Assembly (NCBI GenBank): GCA_945861785.1
Contig: CAMAWD010000001.1
Span: 124,001 to 188,000, forward strand
DNA from: Rhodoferax sp. OV413
Lineage (GTDB): Bacteria; Pseudomonadota; Gammaproteobacteria; Burkholderiales; Burkholderiaceae_C
DNA: 64,000 nt
Reading direction: 5' to 3'
Every line of letters begins with the position of its first letter. The stretch's first letter is position 1. Below, one piece after another: positions 17,477 through 24,871 of the stretch. The position numbers were made by a program, and so were the translations under genes. Below the pieces are notes generated by a model. It had not been told where the DNA came from. It saw only the letters and a list, made by a program, of their open reading frames with translations, and ran no database searches.

Positions 17477-18469
17477 TCATTTCCACACGATGAAACCCGC
17501 ACCGACACCGGTGCCCGCTGGCGTCCGGTACAAGGGCAGGTATTCGGACCACGCCACCGGCATACCTTCCATGGCGCCGGCGGTCAAAACCCAGTTGAGG
17601 ATCTCGGACGACCCTGAGTTGAGCGCACCACGCGGCAGCGAACGCAGCGTCGCGGCGTCGCCAGCCACCAGTGCGCCCATGACGCTGCGGTCGAGCGCCT
17701 CATCCACGACAAAATGGCTCAGCCCACCGGATGCCACGATGGCAACCCGCCGGTCTGACCGGTCGGACTCGAGCACCCTGCGCAAGGCCCGTCCGATGTC
17801 GTGGCAGCGCGCCGCGCTCGGCACGTTGGGCGGGAAGTAGGTGTTGAGCAACAACGGCACCATCGGGATGGGACGCTGGCGGAACAGCCGCTTCGAAATG
17901 AAGCCAAATGCGTGCCCGAGTCCGGCCTTGCCGCCATCACCACAGCTCGCCACAGCGGTCACATCGACGCCCTGGTCGATCAGGCCTTCGATGAGTTGGA
18001 GGGCGAACGCCTGCTGCCCGGGGAGCGTGTGACGCGTGTCCATCAGGTAGCCCCTGCCCATGGTCTTGACCCAATCGGGTGACCCTTGACGTCCAAACGC
18101 ATCGCTCGTGATCAGCTGGTCGTTGTGGTAGATCGCGAACGCAGGCTGGTTGGCCGGACCAAAAAGTTCCCCCTGGTCATCCCCAACGATGAGGACGATG
18201 TCTGGCTGGGCGGCCTCCAGCGTATCGGCCAGGCGGTTCAGGGCGGCTTCACACAACTGCGCCTTGCGTTCGAGTTCGGACGGCTGCGACACCTCGGTGT
18301 AGCGGGGGCCGGTTTCCGCCAGCAGCTCTGCATAGGAGACCCAGCGGCCGTCCGACAGGTTCAACCGGGGGTTGTTGCGGTCGGCCTCTGCGCGGTGCTG
18401 CCAGTCTGAACTCTCCAACGTGAACAGCGGGGTATGGGAAGTGCCGATTCCGAGAACGATATTGGCCAT
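17477..18469 (-). CDS. Class III extradiol ring-cleavage dioxygenase (LigB superfamily)
   Basis: The protein has 330 aa from the ATG at 18469 (MANIVLGIGTSHTPLF); the extra N-terminus in the ORF track is a shadow of the preceding RraA gene. LigB-type features are the early GTSHTP histidine, PDIVLIVGDDQGELF, a YHND segment, PMVPLLLNTYFPPN and the C-terminal catalytic block VASGGLSHFVVDE. Such Fe(II) enzymes open protocatechuate or gallate rings next to the diol. Only the LigB-like domain is present; no LigA small subunit is encoded alongside. Downstream-pathway enzymes lie directly upstream in the same operon, which supports cleavage of a protocatechuate/gallate-like ring. Confidence 0.87.
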   Translation of the reverse strand: MANIVLGIGTSHTPLFTLESSDWQHRAEADRNNPRLNLSDGRWVSYAELLAETGPRYTEVSQPSELERKAQLCEAALNRLADTLEAAQPDIVLIVGDDQGELFGPANQPAFAIYHNDQLITSDAFGRQGSPDWVKTMGRGYLMDTRHTLPGQQAFALQLIEGLIDQGVDVTAVASCGDGGKAGLGHAFGFISKRLFRQRPIPMVPLLLNTYFPPNVPSAARCHDIGRALRRVLESDRSDRRVAIVASGGLSHFVVDEALDRSVMGALVAGDAATLRSLPRGALNSGSSEILNWVLTAGAMEGMPVAWSEYLPLYRTPAGTGVGAGFIVWK

Positions 18470-18479
18470 GGCGTAGAAC

Positions 18480-19112
18480 CTAGTTGGTTGCAGGTAGCTT
18501 GTAGACGTCGATCGTTCGTGCGCCCTGCTTGAGCCGCGCGACGATCTCGAGTTCATCGCGTTCGCGCTGCAAGCCTGCAGCGACGACGCGCACGGCATCG
18601 GCGCGCGCCAAAACCACCACGCCGTCTGCGTCGGCGACCAACAGGTCACCGGTATGCACGAGGATGTCGCCGATCAGCGCCGACCGGCCCACCGACCCGG
18701 CGCCATCGGCCCGCTTCGTGGTGCCACGGATGCAGACACCGGCGGAGAACACCGGCCAGTCAAGCGTGCGAAGTTCCTCGGAATCCCGCACCCCCCCTTC
18801 GGTGACGAACCCGGCCAGTCCGCACTCGCGGGCCGCATTGGCCATGATGCCACCCCAATAACCGGCCTCGGCGTCGGCGCCACATTCGTGGAGCAGCACG
18901 GCTCCCTTGGGTGCCGCGTAGATGGCACGGTGCAGCCACAGGTTGTCGCGCGGGGGGCCGACCACCGTGAAGACCGGGGCGGCAATACGCCAATCGTTGC
19001 GCAACGGCTTGATGGCCGAAGGCAAGGCCCCCATCTTGCCACCGGCTTCGTGCAACGTGGCACTGCCCAGCTGGCGCGCCTGGTGCAGCAGATCGTGGGG
19101 GAACCCGTCCAT
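18480..19112 (-). CDS. RraA-family protein, CHA-aldolase-like (copy 3 of 3)
   Basis: The protein has 210 aa. The RraA/4-carboxy-4-hydroxy-2-oxoadipate aldolase fold is indicated by LGSATLHEAGGK near the N-terminus, YWGGIMANAARECGLAGFV, the TEGGVRD segment that carries the Arg-Asp of the metal/pyruvate site, and DGVVVLARADA. The N-terminus has HEAGG where aldolases usually have a Ser-Asp pair, so it is the most diverged of the three. It lies 10 bp before the extradiol dioxygenase gene and overlaps the previous RraA gene by one base. An aldolase, oxaloacetate decarboxylase or accessory role are all possible. Confidence 0.82.
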   Translation of the reverse strand: MDGFPHDLLHQARQLGSATLHEAGGKMGALPSAIKPLRNDWRIAAPVFTVVGPPRDNLWLHRAIYAAPKGAVLLHECGADAEAGYWGGIMANAARECGLAGFVTEGGVRDSEELRTLDWPVFSAGVCIRGTTKRADGAGSVGRSALIGDILVHTGDLLVADADGVVVLARADAVRVVAAGLQRERDELEIVARLKQGARTIDVYKLPATN

Positions 19113-19768
19113 CAGGATGTTCCCTTGGTCTGAAGGGCGTGGTAGCCCTGATTCTTGCGCGCCTGATCGAGCCGCTCACCCCGTTCCACTGCTGCACGAA
19201 TGTGGTCTTCTGCCTGCTCGATGCGGCTCGCCACCTCGGCCACTTGCTCGATGCGCTCCTTGGGCACCACCACCACCCCGTCCCAATCGCCGAGTACATA
19301 GTCACCCGGGTCGACACGCACACCACCGATCGAAATGCTGCATTGCACCGCGTCCACTGCAACACGGTCCTTGCCGGTGCGCATGTGGCTGGCGCGCGCG
19401 AAGATCGGGTATTTGAGTTCGATGGCACGGGGCGCGTCACGGCACACGCCATCGATCACGGTGCCGCCCAAGCCCTTGCGGCTGGCCACGATGGTGAGGA
19501 TGTCACCCCACACGGTGGCATCCATGCGCTGCTGGTTGTCGAGCGCCACGACCGTTCCTGGCCCGAGATCGTCGATGTAGTCGCCGACCGTGCCGCCGCG
19601 CGTCCCGCACGGCACGTAACGGATGGTGAAAGCGGGCCCGGCTGCCCGAAAACCCGGATCCAGCGGCTTGATGCCCAGACATTGGCCGGCGATACCCAGC
19701 TTGTCCAGCGCGTCCGAGACGGTGGTTGTGTCCATGCGGCACAGCGCCGCCATTGCTTGGGTAGTCAT
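19112..19768 (-). CDS. RraA-family protein, CHA-aldolase-like (copy 2 of 3)
   Basis: The protein has 218 aa. TTTVSDALDKLGIAG and GTVIDGVCRDAPRA are the typical aldolase blocks, the latter bearing the conserved Asp and Arg-Asp of the class II metal site. DWDGVVVVPKERIEQV is also a family motif. It abuts the third copy upstream with no spacer. Class II pyruvate aldolases of this family split 4-carboxy-4-hydroxy-2-oxoadipate to pyruvate and oxaloacetate, the last step after extradiol cleavage of protocatechuate or gallate, and fit beside the hydratase-like gene at 20446. Confidence 0.87.
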   Translation of the reverse strand: MTTQAMAALCRMDTTTVSDALDKLGIAGQCLGIKPLDPGFRAAGPAFTIRYVPCGTRGGTVGDYIDDLGPGTVVALDNQQRMDATVWGDILTIVASRKGLGGTVIDGVCRDAPRAIELKYPIFARASHMRTGKDRVAVDAVQCSISIGGVRVDPGDYVLGDWDGVVVVPKERIEQVAEVASRIEQAEDHIRAAVERGERLDQARKNQGYHALQTKGTS

Positions 19769-20449
19769 TCAGCTGCCTTTCAACATGCTCTCATACTGGT
19801 GGCTCATCACCACGCTCACCGGTTCGCCGTTGCGCACCCGGGCAATCATCTGCTGCTCGCGTGCGGCCAGGCCTTCGGCGGTGGCCAGGACCTCCTCCAG
19901 GCGGGCGGCCGGCACGAACACCACGCCGCTGCTGTCCGCCAGCACCCAGTCACCGGGGCGCACGCGAATGCCGCGCACCACGATCGGCTCCTGGCAGGCG
20001 ATTTCCATCACCCGCCCGCGCGCCGTCGCCGGCACGGCGCCGACGCCGAAGACCGGAAAACCGAACTCAATCGCCTCGTCGATGTCGCGGCACATGCCGT
20101 CGACGATCACACCCTCGATGCCGCGGCTCTTGGCGGCGAAGGACAAGATGCCGCCCCAGCCCGCAGCCTGCTGGTGCGCATGGTGCTCGACCACGATCAC
20201 ATCGCCCGGACCACCCTGGTCGACGGCCGCCGTGCACAGATGGCGTGGCGCGACCCCGCCCTCGGCCGGGCCCAGGGTGACCGTGATCACACGGCCGGCC
20301 ACGCGCGTCTGGCCGGCCAGGCGGCCGATGCCGAAGGCCACGCCGCGGATGCCCAGGCGGTCCAGTGCGTCGGACAACACGCAGGTGTCGACCTTCACCA
20401 GCCGCGCTTGCACAGCGCGGGCGGCTTCGGCCGTCAGCACTGCGCTCAT
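19769..20449 (-). CDS. RraA-family protein, CHA-aldolase-like (copy 1 of 3)
   Basis: The protein has 226 aa from the ATG at 20449, whose ATGA overlaps the stop of the amidohydrolase gene by 4 bp; the 475-aa ORF in the track is an over-extension into that gene. VDTCVLSDALDRLGIRG and GVIVDGMCRDIDEAIE are the family blocks with an intact Asp/Arg-Asp site. Of the three copies, this one is translationally coupled to the 4-oxalomesaconate-hydratase-like protein and is therefore the best candidate for the pathway's 4-carboxy-4-hydroxy-2-oxoadipate aldolase. Confidence 0.88.
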   Translation of the reverse strand: MSAVLTAEAARAVQARLVKVDTCVLSDALDRLGIRGVAFGIGRLAGQTRVAGRVITVTLGPAEGGVAPRHLCTAAVDQGGPGDVIVVEHHAHQQAAGWGGILSFAAKSRGIEGVIVDGMCRDIDEAIEFGFPVFGVGAVPATARGRVMEIACQEPIVVRGIRVRPGDWVLADSSGVVFVPAARLEEVLATAEGLAAREQQMIARVRNGEPVSVVMSHQYESMLKGS

Positions 20450-21441
20450 TTGTAGTTCTTGAAGTGGGTGTACAGGCGGGCGCAGTTGCACTCGAAAATG
20501 TTCTCGCGGTCCTTGTCGCTGAGCATCTCCATGGCCTCGATCACCGGTTTGAGGTCGTCGAAGCTGCGGCCCGAGCGCGGGTCGATCTGGCTGCCCGTGC
20601 CCGGGTTCTCGGTGGCAAAAAGCACCCGCTCGGTGCCAACCACCTTGAACAGCAGCTCCAGCGCGTCCTTGTCGTAGGTGGTGGTGTCGAAGTGCAGGTG
20701 CTTGAGCTGCTCGTCGAAGAAGGCCTCTTTCTTGTGCACCGACCAGGCCCTGAAGCGCCCCATGTGGTAGGGGATGGCGCCGCCGCCGTGCGGGATGATG
20801 AGCTTGAGCGTGGGGAAGCGCTTGAACACCTCCGAGGACAGCAGCGAGGTGATGGCGATGCTCTCCTCGTTGATGAACTTCAGCGTGTACGACAGGCGTG
20901 GCTCGCAGCTGCCGGCTGAATGCACCAGGGCCGGTATGTCGAGCTCGCACAGTTTCTCGTACAGCGGGTACCAGAACGGGTCGCCCATGCCGGGAGGGGG
21001 CGCAGCGTCGCCCTCGGTCGGGTCGGGGTTGAGCAGGCAGCCGATGAAGCCCTGCTCCTTGACGCGGAATTCGAGCTCTTCGAAACAGTTGACCGGCGAG
21101 GTATCGCGGTACTGGGGCAGGCCGGCCACGGCGCGAAAGCGGGTCGGGAACATTTCGACCGTGCGGTAGACCAGGTCGTTCATGTAACGCGTCCACAGCG
21201 CAGTCACCTTGGACGGCTTGACCGAGTGCATCTGCATGTAGGGCCGCGGCGACAGGAACTGGATGTCCGTGCCGACCCTGTCCATGATGTCGATGATGGT
21301 CTGGCCGGCCTTGCGCACCGATTCTTCGGGCAGCACCGGCGGGGAGGTGGGGTTGGCGCGGCTCGCCACCAGTTCGGCCATGTATTTGTAGGCCTCGGGC
21401 GGTACGACCACGTGGGCGTGGGAGTCGATGATCAATGGCAT
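20446..21441 (-). CDS. Amidohydrolase-family hydratase, 4-oxalomesaconate hydratase (LigJ)-like
   Basis: The protein has 331 aa starting MPLIIDSHAHVVVPPEA; His8 and His10 are the metal-binding HxH of the amidohydrolase fold. RMNDLVYR-like and GLPQYRDTSP segments, NPDPTEGD, and LIIPHGGGAIPYHMGRFR match the ACMSD/LigJ branch as I recall LigJ. That enzyme hydrates 4-oxalomesaconate to 4-carboxy-4-hydroxy-2-oxoadipate. The gene is followed by an overlapping aldolase-like gene and, further on, an extradiol dioxygenase, a coherent order. Decarboxylase activity, as in other ACMSD-type enzymes, is the main alternative. Confidence 0.85.
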   Translation of the reverse strand: MPLIIDSHAHVVVPPEAYKYMAELVASRANPTSPPVLPEESVRKAGQTIIDIMDRVGTDIQFLSPRPYMQMHSVKPSKVTALWTRYMNDLVYRTVEMFPTRFRAVAGLPQYRDTSPVNCFEELEFRVKEQGFIGCLLNPDPTEGDAAPPPGMGDPFWYPLYEKLCELDIPALVHSAGSCEPRLSYTLKFINEESIAITSLLSSEVFKRFPTLKLIIPHGGGAIPYHMGRFRAWSVHKKEAFFDEQLKHLHFDTTTYDKDALELLFKVVGTERVLFATENPGTGSQIDPRSGRSFDDLKPVIEAMEMLSDKDRENIFECNCARLYTHFKNYK

Positions 21442-21471
21442 GGGAGGGGTCTTTCGTCAGGGTTAATGGAG

Positions 21472-21864
21472 TCAGGTAATTACGGCCACGGCTTCAAGCT
21501 GCACCAGCATGCCGCCGCGCAGGTCGTACATCAGGGTGTGGCGCGCCGGGCGGTCGTGGGGGTCGGGGAAGCGCTGCAGCCACTGTTCGTTGACGGCTGC
21601 TCGCGCGGAGTCGTCCTTGATGAAGACGGTCATGCGCACCAGGTGGTCCAGCGTGGCGCCGCCGGCCCGCAGCAGGCTCTCCATGTTCTGGAATGCGAAT
21701 TTGACCTGCTCGGCAACGTCCGCGGGCAAGGTGTCGGTCGCCGGGTCCTTGCCCATGATACCGGAGGAATAGATGACATTGCCGACACGCGCACCCATCG
21801 GGATGGGCGCGTTGCCGTGCGTGATGCCGGGGACTTCGAGGCTGCGGCCTTTGCGTTCACTCAT
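21472..21864 (-). CDS. RidA/YjgF-family protein
   Basis: The protein has 130 aa with AGGAG upstream of the ATG. GARVGNVIYSSGIMGKDPATD, an EQVKFAFQNMESLL helix and HLVRMTVFIKD are family features. The Arg typical of imine deaminases before the C-terminal Glu is recognisable in DPHDRPARHTLMYDL. RidA proteins hydrolyse reactive enamines/imines, and members embedded in catabolic operons may act as tautomerases or deaminases on pathway intermediates. It sits between the Rieske gene (32 bp) and the hydratase-like gene (30 bp), so it is a true operon member. Confidence 0.88.
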   Translation of the reverse strand: MSERKGRSLEVPGITHGNAPIPMGARVGNVIYSSGIMGKDPATDTLPADVAEQVKFAFQNMESLLRAGGATLDHLVRMTVFIKDDSARAAVNEQWLQRFPDPHDRPARHTLMYDLRGGMLVQLEAVAVIT

Positions 21865-21896
21865 TCAGGACTCCTGGTTGACTGTGGTGCCGGCGC

Positions 21897-23138
21897 CTAG
21901 GGCTCGAAGACGAGGCCGAGTGCGTCAGCGATGGGGGAGAAGCGCACATGGGTGCGCGACACGAAGGTGCGAAAGCTGCCGCGAAAGTGCTTCTTGCCCT
22001 TCTCGTTGGGCAAATCGATGCGCTGGTTGCGCGCCTCATCGCGGATCACCCCCATCGGGTCTTCCCCGCGCTCCACCTTCTTCATCTCGCGGCGCAGCAT
22101 GCGCCGGTACATCGCAATCCCCTGGTCCGAGGCCCCCAGATTTTCGCGTGTGCGGTTCGCAAGCGGCCCCTGCGTCAGCCACGCCATGACGTCCTGGCCG
22201 TCAATGTGGTCCACGCGGAACTCGCCATTGGCCAGCCGGAACGGCACCTCGTGCAGGTGCACCTCCTGCAGCAGCCGCGGCGGCACCGAGGCCCCCGGCG
22301 GCGGCGTGTACGCGTGGTACCAGAAGTGCATGGTGTTCTCGTCGTCCATCGGCACCCGCATCTGGAACACATAGGCGCGTTTGTCCTCGTCGCCGTTGCC
22401 TACCGCGAGCATGCTGGGGAACACAATCGGGTGGCCCACCTTCCAGTCGTCACCCTCTTCGCTCTGCCCCTCGAGCAGCCGGTGCTTGGTGATGCCCCAC
22501 TCGAACTCCCGAAAGTCGATCTTCTTGTGCGTGGCGCTGATGTGCGTCTTCACCCCCTCCTGCTCCAGCAGGAACTCCGTGCTGCGCCCGTGCAGCCACT
22601 CCGCATGCACCGGGTCCAGCGAAGTCTCCACGATCTGCAGCCAGTTGCACGGAATGTGCGCATGGCCCAGCAACCGGATCGCGCCCGGCACCACAAAACC
22701 ATCAAAACGCGGCAGCAGCGGCACCGGCTTGGGGCCCAGGTAGGCAAACACCAGCCCGCCAAGCTCCTGCACCGGGTAGCCCGCAATCCCCACCTTCTGG
22801 CGGAACTCCAGGTTGTCCTTCTCAAACGGCTGGCTCAGGCACTGGCCCTGGGCGTTGAACTCCCAGCCGTGGTAGGGGCAGCGGATACCGCCCTCGGTGG
22901 GCAAACCGTAGACAAACGAGGCCCCCCGGTGCGGGCACTGGTGCTCGACCAGGCCCAGGCGACCCTGGCGGTCCTTGAACAGCACCAGATCCTCGCCCAG
23001 CAGGCGCACCGCCTTGGTCCACTTGTCGCGCAGTTCCACGGCCGCGGCCACCGGGTGCCAGTAACGGCGCATCAATTCGCCCCCCGGCGTGCCTTTGCCC
23101 ACCTGGGTGAGCAGCCGGTTTTGCTCTGCCGTTTCCAT
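21897..23138 (-). CDS. Rieske [2Fe-2S] aromatic oxygenase, alpha subunit (third copy, operon head)
   Basis: The protein has 413 aa from the ATG at 23138 (METAEQNRLLTQVGKGTPGG) with GAAGGAG upstream; the track's start at 23189 is inside the promoter. The Rieske ligands are C68-x-H70 and C87-x2-H90, and the iron motif is ETSLDPVHAEWLH. It is the first gene of the 13-gene operon running to 11720 and probably performs the entry reaction (dioxygenation or O-demethylation) producing a substrate for the LigB-type dioxygenase. Its promoter region is duplicated on the far side of the adjacent marR-like gene. Confidence 0.93.
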   Translation of the reverse strand: METAEQNRLLTQVGKGTPGGELMRRYWHPVAAAVELRDKWTKAVRLLGEDLVLFKDRQGRLGLVEHQCPHRGASFVYGLPTEGGIRCPYHGWEFNAQGQCLSQPFEKDNLEFRQKVGIAGYPVQELGGLVFAYLGPKPVPLLPRFDGFVVPGAIRLLGHAHIPCNWLQIVETSLDPVHAEWLHGRSTEFLLEQEGVKTHISATHKKIDFREFEWGITKHRLLEGQSEEGDDWKVGHPIVFPSMLAVGNGDEDKRAYVFQMRVPMDDENTMHFWYHAYTPPPGASVPPRLLQEVHLHEVPFRLANGEFRVDHIDGQDVMAWLTQGPLANRTRENLGASDQGIAMYRRMLRREMKKVERGEDPMGVIRDEARNQRIDLPNEKGKKHFRGSFRTFVSRTHVRFSPIADALGLVFEP

Positions 23139-23139
23139 C

Positions 23140-23267
23140 GATGCTCCTTCGTTTTGCCTGAACCTCGCCACCGGCCCGCAGAGCAGCACCCGATTAGCGA
23201 TCTAAGTCTAGCAAATTCCTGACGGCGATCAAGTGCGACCGATCCTCTTTGCGCTAGGGAAAACCCT
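23140..23267 (-). promoter_or_regulatory. Promoter/leader of the Rieske operon; copy 1 of a 128-bp duplication
   Basis: This segment matches 24001-24128 with no gaps; a 61-bp core (23193-23253) is identical. It ends right at the Rieske start codon and includes the ribosome site. On the minus strand TTGATC (23227-23232) and TAGACT (23205-23210) are spaced by 16 bp, and the palindrome TTAGCGATCTAA (23194-23205) sits over the expected transcription start, a classic repressor position. Confidence 0.6.
23194..23205. promoter_or_regulatory. Operator candidate TTAGCGATCTAA (Rieske operon)
   Basis: Palindromic arms TTAG/CTAA surround CGAT, 56 bp upstream of the Rieske ATG and immediately downstream of the predicted -10 box. 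The same 12-mer recurs at 24055, and one-to-two-base variants occur at 15293 and 10374. The neighbouring MarR-family gene is the obvious candidate regulator. Confidence 0.6.
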
Positions 23268-23296
23268 TGGGGTGCGGGACGGCGCGGCAGCGCCGC

Positions 23297-23836
23297 TCAG
23301 CCGACCTTGCGCAGCGGCGGCAAGGTGCGGTTCATCCGGAACTCGTCGACTTCGAGGTTCTTCATCATCGTGATGGCGGTCTTGCGGAAGATCGCGACGT
23401 CGCGCGGAGCAATGCCGCCAATGGCCACCGAGTTGAGCTCCTCGGCCAGCGGGATCAGCTTGTCTTTCAGGGCGCGACCTTCGGGTGTCAGCAGGATGCA
23501 CACGTTGCGCAGGTTGCTGGGGAGCTTCTGGCGCGAGATGTAACCCAGCGACTCCATGGCCCGCAGCGCGCTGTAGGTGGTGGGCTCGGTCACGCCGGCG
23601 TAGTCGCTCAGCTCGCGCTGGGTGATGCCGTCGTGCTCCCACAGGACCCGCAGGAAGGCCCAGTACCCGTAAGAGACCGCATGGTCCATCAGGCGGATCT
23701 GCATGCCCCGGGTCATGCCACGCAACAAATCCTTGACAACGTACGCCAGGCGGTCGTTGGGTACCGCCTCGCGCCACCGGCGCCGCCCTGGCGGCACGGA
23801 AGTATCGATTCGAGAGTCCTTGATGCGAGTAGCCAT
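23297..23836 (-). CDS. MarR-family transcriptional regulator
   Basis: The protein has 179 aa. A winged helix-turn-helix is visible around residues 60-120: AFLRVLWEHDGITQRELSDY, then GVTEPTTYSALRAMESLGYI and the wing RNVCILLTPEGRAL. Helical dimerisation segments flank it. MarR proteins bind short palindromes and release DNA on binding aromatic acids or their CoA esters. It lies at the head of the catabolic operon, in the same orientation, and is itself preceded by a second copy of the operon promoter and operator, implying autoregulation and shared control. Confidence 0.92.
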   Translation of the reverse strand: MATRIKDSRIDTSVPPGRRRWREAVPNDRLAYVVKDLLRGMTRGMQIRLMDHAVSYGYWAFLRVLWEHDGITQRELSDYAGVTEPTTYSALRAMESLGYISRQKLPSNLRNVCILLTPEGRALKDKLIPLAEELNSVAIGGIAPRDVAIFRKTAITMMKNLEVDEFRMNRTLPPLRKVG

Positions 23837-24000
23837 AGGTCTTTATTTTCTGGCGGGAGCCCGGAGCCGGTGCTGGTACGGCGCTCCCAGGTTGGCAAGT
23901 GTACTGGCCGGCACCCGGGTGGCTGCGGAAATGGCTTTCAGAGGTTCGGCAGCAGTCGCGTGGACTTCGCACTTGAGACAAAAATCATGGTCTCATCCTG
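23837..24000 (-). other. Leader between duplicated promoter and marR-like gene
   Basis: There are 164 bp between the duplicated promoter and the regulator ATG. Directly after the duplicated ribosome site there are two short overlapping reading frames, one of three codons (MRP) and one of 16 codons beginning MIFVSSAKSTRLL and ending in TGA. No homology is recognised. It may be a leader peptide or merely the junction of the duplication. Confidence 0.35.
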
Positions 24001-24128
24001 GATGCTCCTTCGTTTTGCCTGAACCTCGCCACTGGCCCGCATCGCAGTATCCTATTAGCGATCTAAGTCTAGCAAATTCCTGACGGCGATCAAGTGCGAC
24101 CGATCCTCTTTGCGTCAGTGAAAACCCC
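24001..24128 (-). promoter_or_regulatory. Copy 2 of the duplicated 128-bp promoter, upstream of marR
   Basis: It is gap-free homologous to 23140-23267 (offset 861 bp) and carries the same TTGATC/TAGACT promoter elements, the palindrome TTAGCGATCTAA at 24055-24066 and the same ribosome site. It faces the marR-like gene. The remaining 71 bp to the hemerythrin stop (24129-24199) show nothing recognisable. Confidence 0.6.
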
Positions 24129-24199
24129 TATGGCAGAGCCGAGGCGGCGATCTCACGCCCCTCTGTGCGCCTGCCACGAAACTTTGGGCCGCTGATGGA

Positions 24200-24652
24200 T
24201 CAGCGCAGAGACAATCCGCGTCGGATCACAACCGGCTTGCCCCCAGTGCGCAATTTGCTGATCCAATGCGCCAGCGCCGAGTCGAGATGGTGCGCATGGG
24301 AGGGGAACCATTGGACCAACTCCTGCACCAGGCGCCGGCAGACGGCAGTATTGCCCTCGCCCAACAGCTTGCGCACCTCGTCCACCGACTTCATCACCGC
24401 TGCATGTTCGTCAATGTGGCATTCCCTGGGCGGGAAATTTGTTTCTGTCATCCAGGCGTTCTCCATGTCGAAATGGGTTCGGGTGTGGGTTGCGAAGATG
24501 TCCAGAAGCGCGGGCAACTCGGCGTCCGAAGCCCGCTCCATTCGTACCACGATGTCGACGAACTCTTTGTGCGTCTCATCCATTTGCGGGTATCCGAGCA
24601 GAAAGTTGTCGCTCCAGGCGAATTGCTCCGGGGGTGGGTTTGTTGTGATCAT
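24200..24652 (-). CDS. Bacteriohemerythrin
   Basis: The protein has 150 aa from the ATG at 24652 (MITTNPPPEQFAW). Di-iron ligands of the hemerythrin fold are visible: MDETHKEFVD (His), HTRTHFDMENAWM (His and HxxxE), CHIDEHAAVM (His) and FPSHAHHLDSALAHW (His and Asp). It would bind O2 reversibly, acting as oxygen store, sensor or carrier for oxygenases. The start has no good ribosome site and is preceded at 12 bp by a (TTGATGC)6 tandem repeat; the longer ORF-track frame starting at 24730 reads through the repeat as SIKHQAS units and is probably not the native start. Confidence 0.9.
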   Translation of the reverse strand: MITTNPPPEQFAWSDNFLLGYPQMDETHKEFVDIVVRMERASDAELPALLDIFATHTRTHFDMENAWMTETNFPPRECHIDEHAAVMKSVDEVRKLLGEGNTAVCRRLVQELVQWFPSHAHHLDSALAHWISKLRTGGKPVVIRRGLSLR

Positions 24653-24663
24653 GGTGTCTATAG

Positions 24664-24705
24664 TTGATGCTTGATGCTTGATGCTTGATGCTTGATGCTT
24701 GATGC
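24664..24705. repeat. Heptanucleotide tandem repeat (TTGATGC)6
   Basis: Six perfect head-to-tail copies of TTGATGC lie 12 bp upstream of the hemerythrin ATG, in its leader (GCATCAA on the coding strand). The unit length is not a multiple of three, so copy-number change would shift any upstream-initiated reading frame and alter leader length. Such loci are typical slipped-strand mutation sites. Confidence 0.85.
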
Positions 24706-24871
24706 TGCAGGCGGCACCGTGGCCGGGCAAGATCGCCCAAGGCCGGCTACACCGCTGCGCAACGGGCTCGGGACACTGATGAAGGTCTGCATTGGTCTAT
24801 TCTGACCTATCTTGTGCGTCGCTTTGGCGCGCGATCCGGTTCCATGCAGGACGGATTGACGGCAGACGTGC

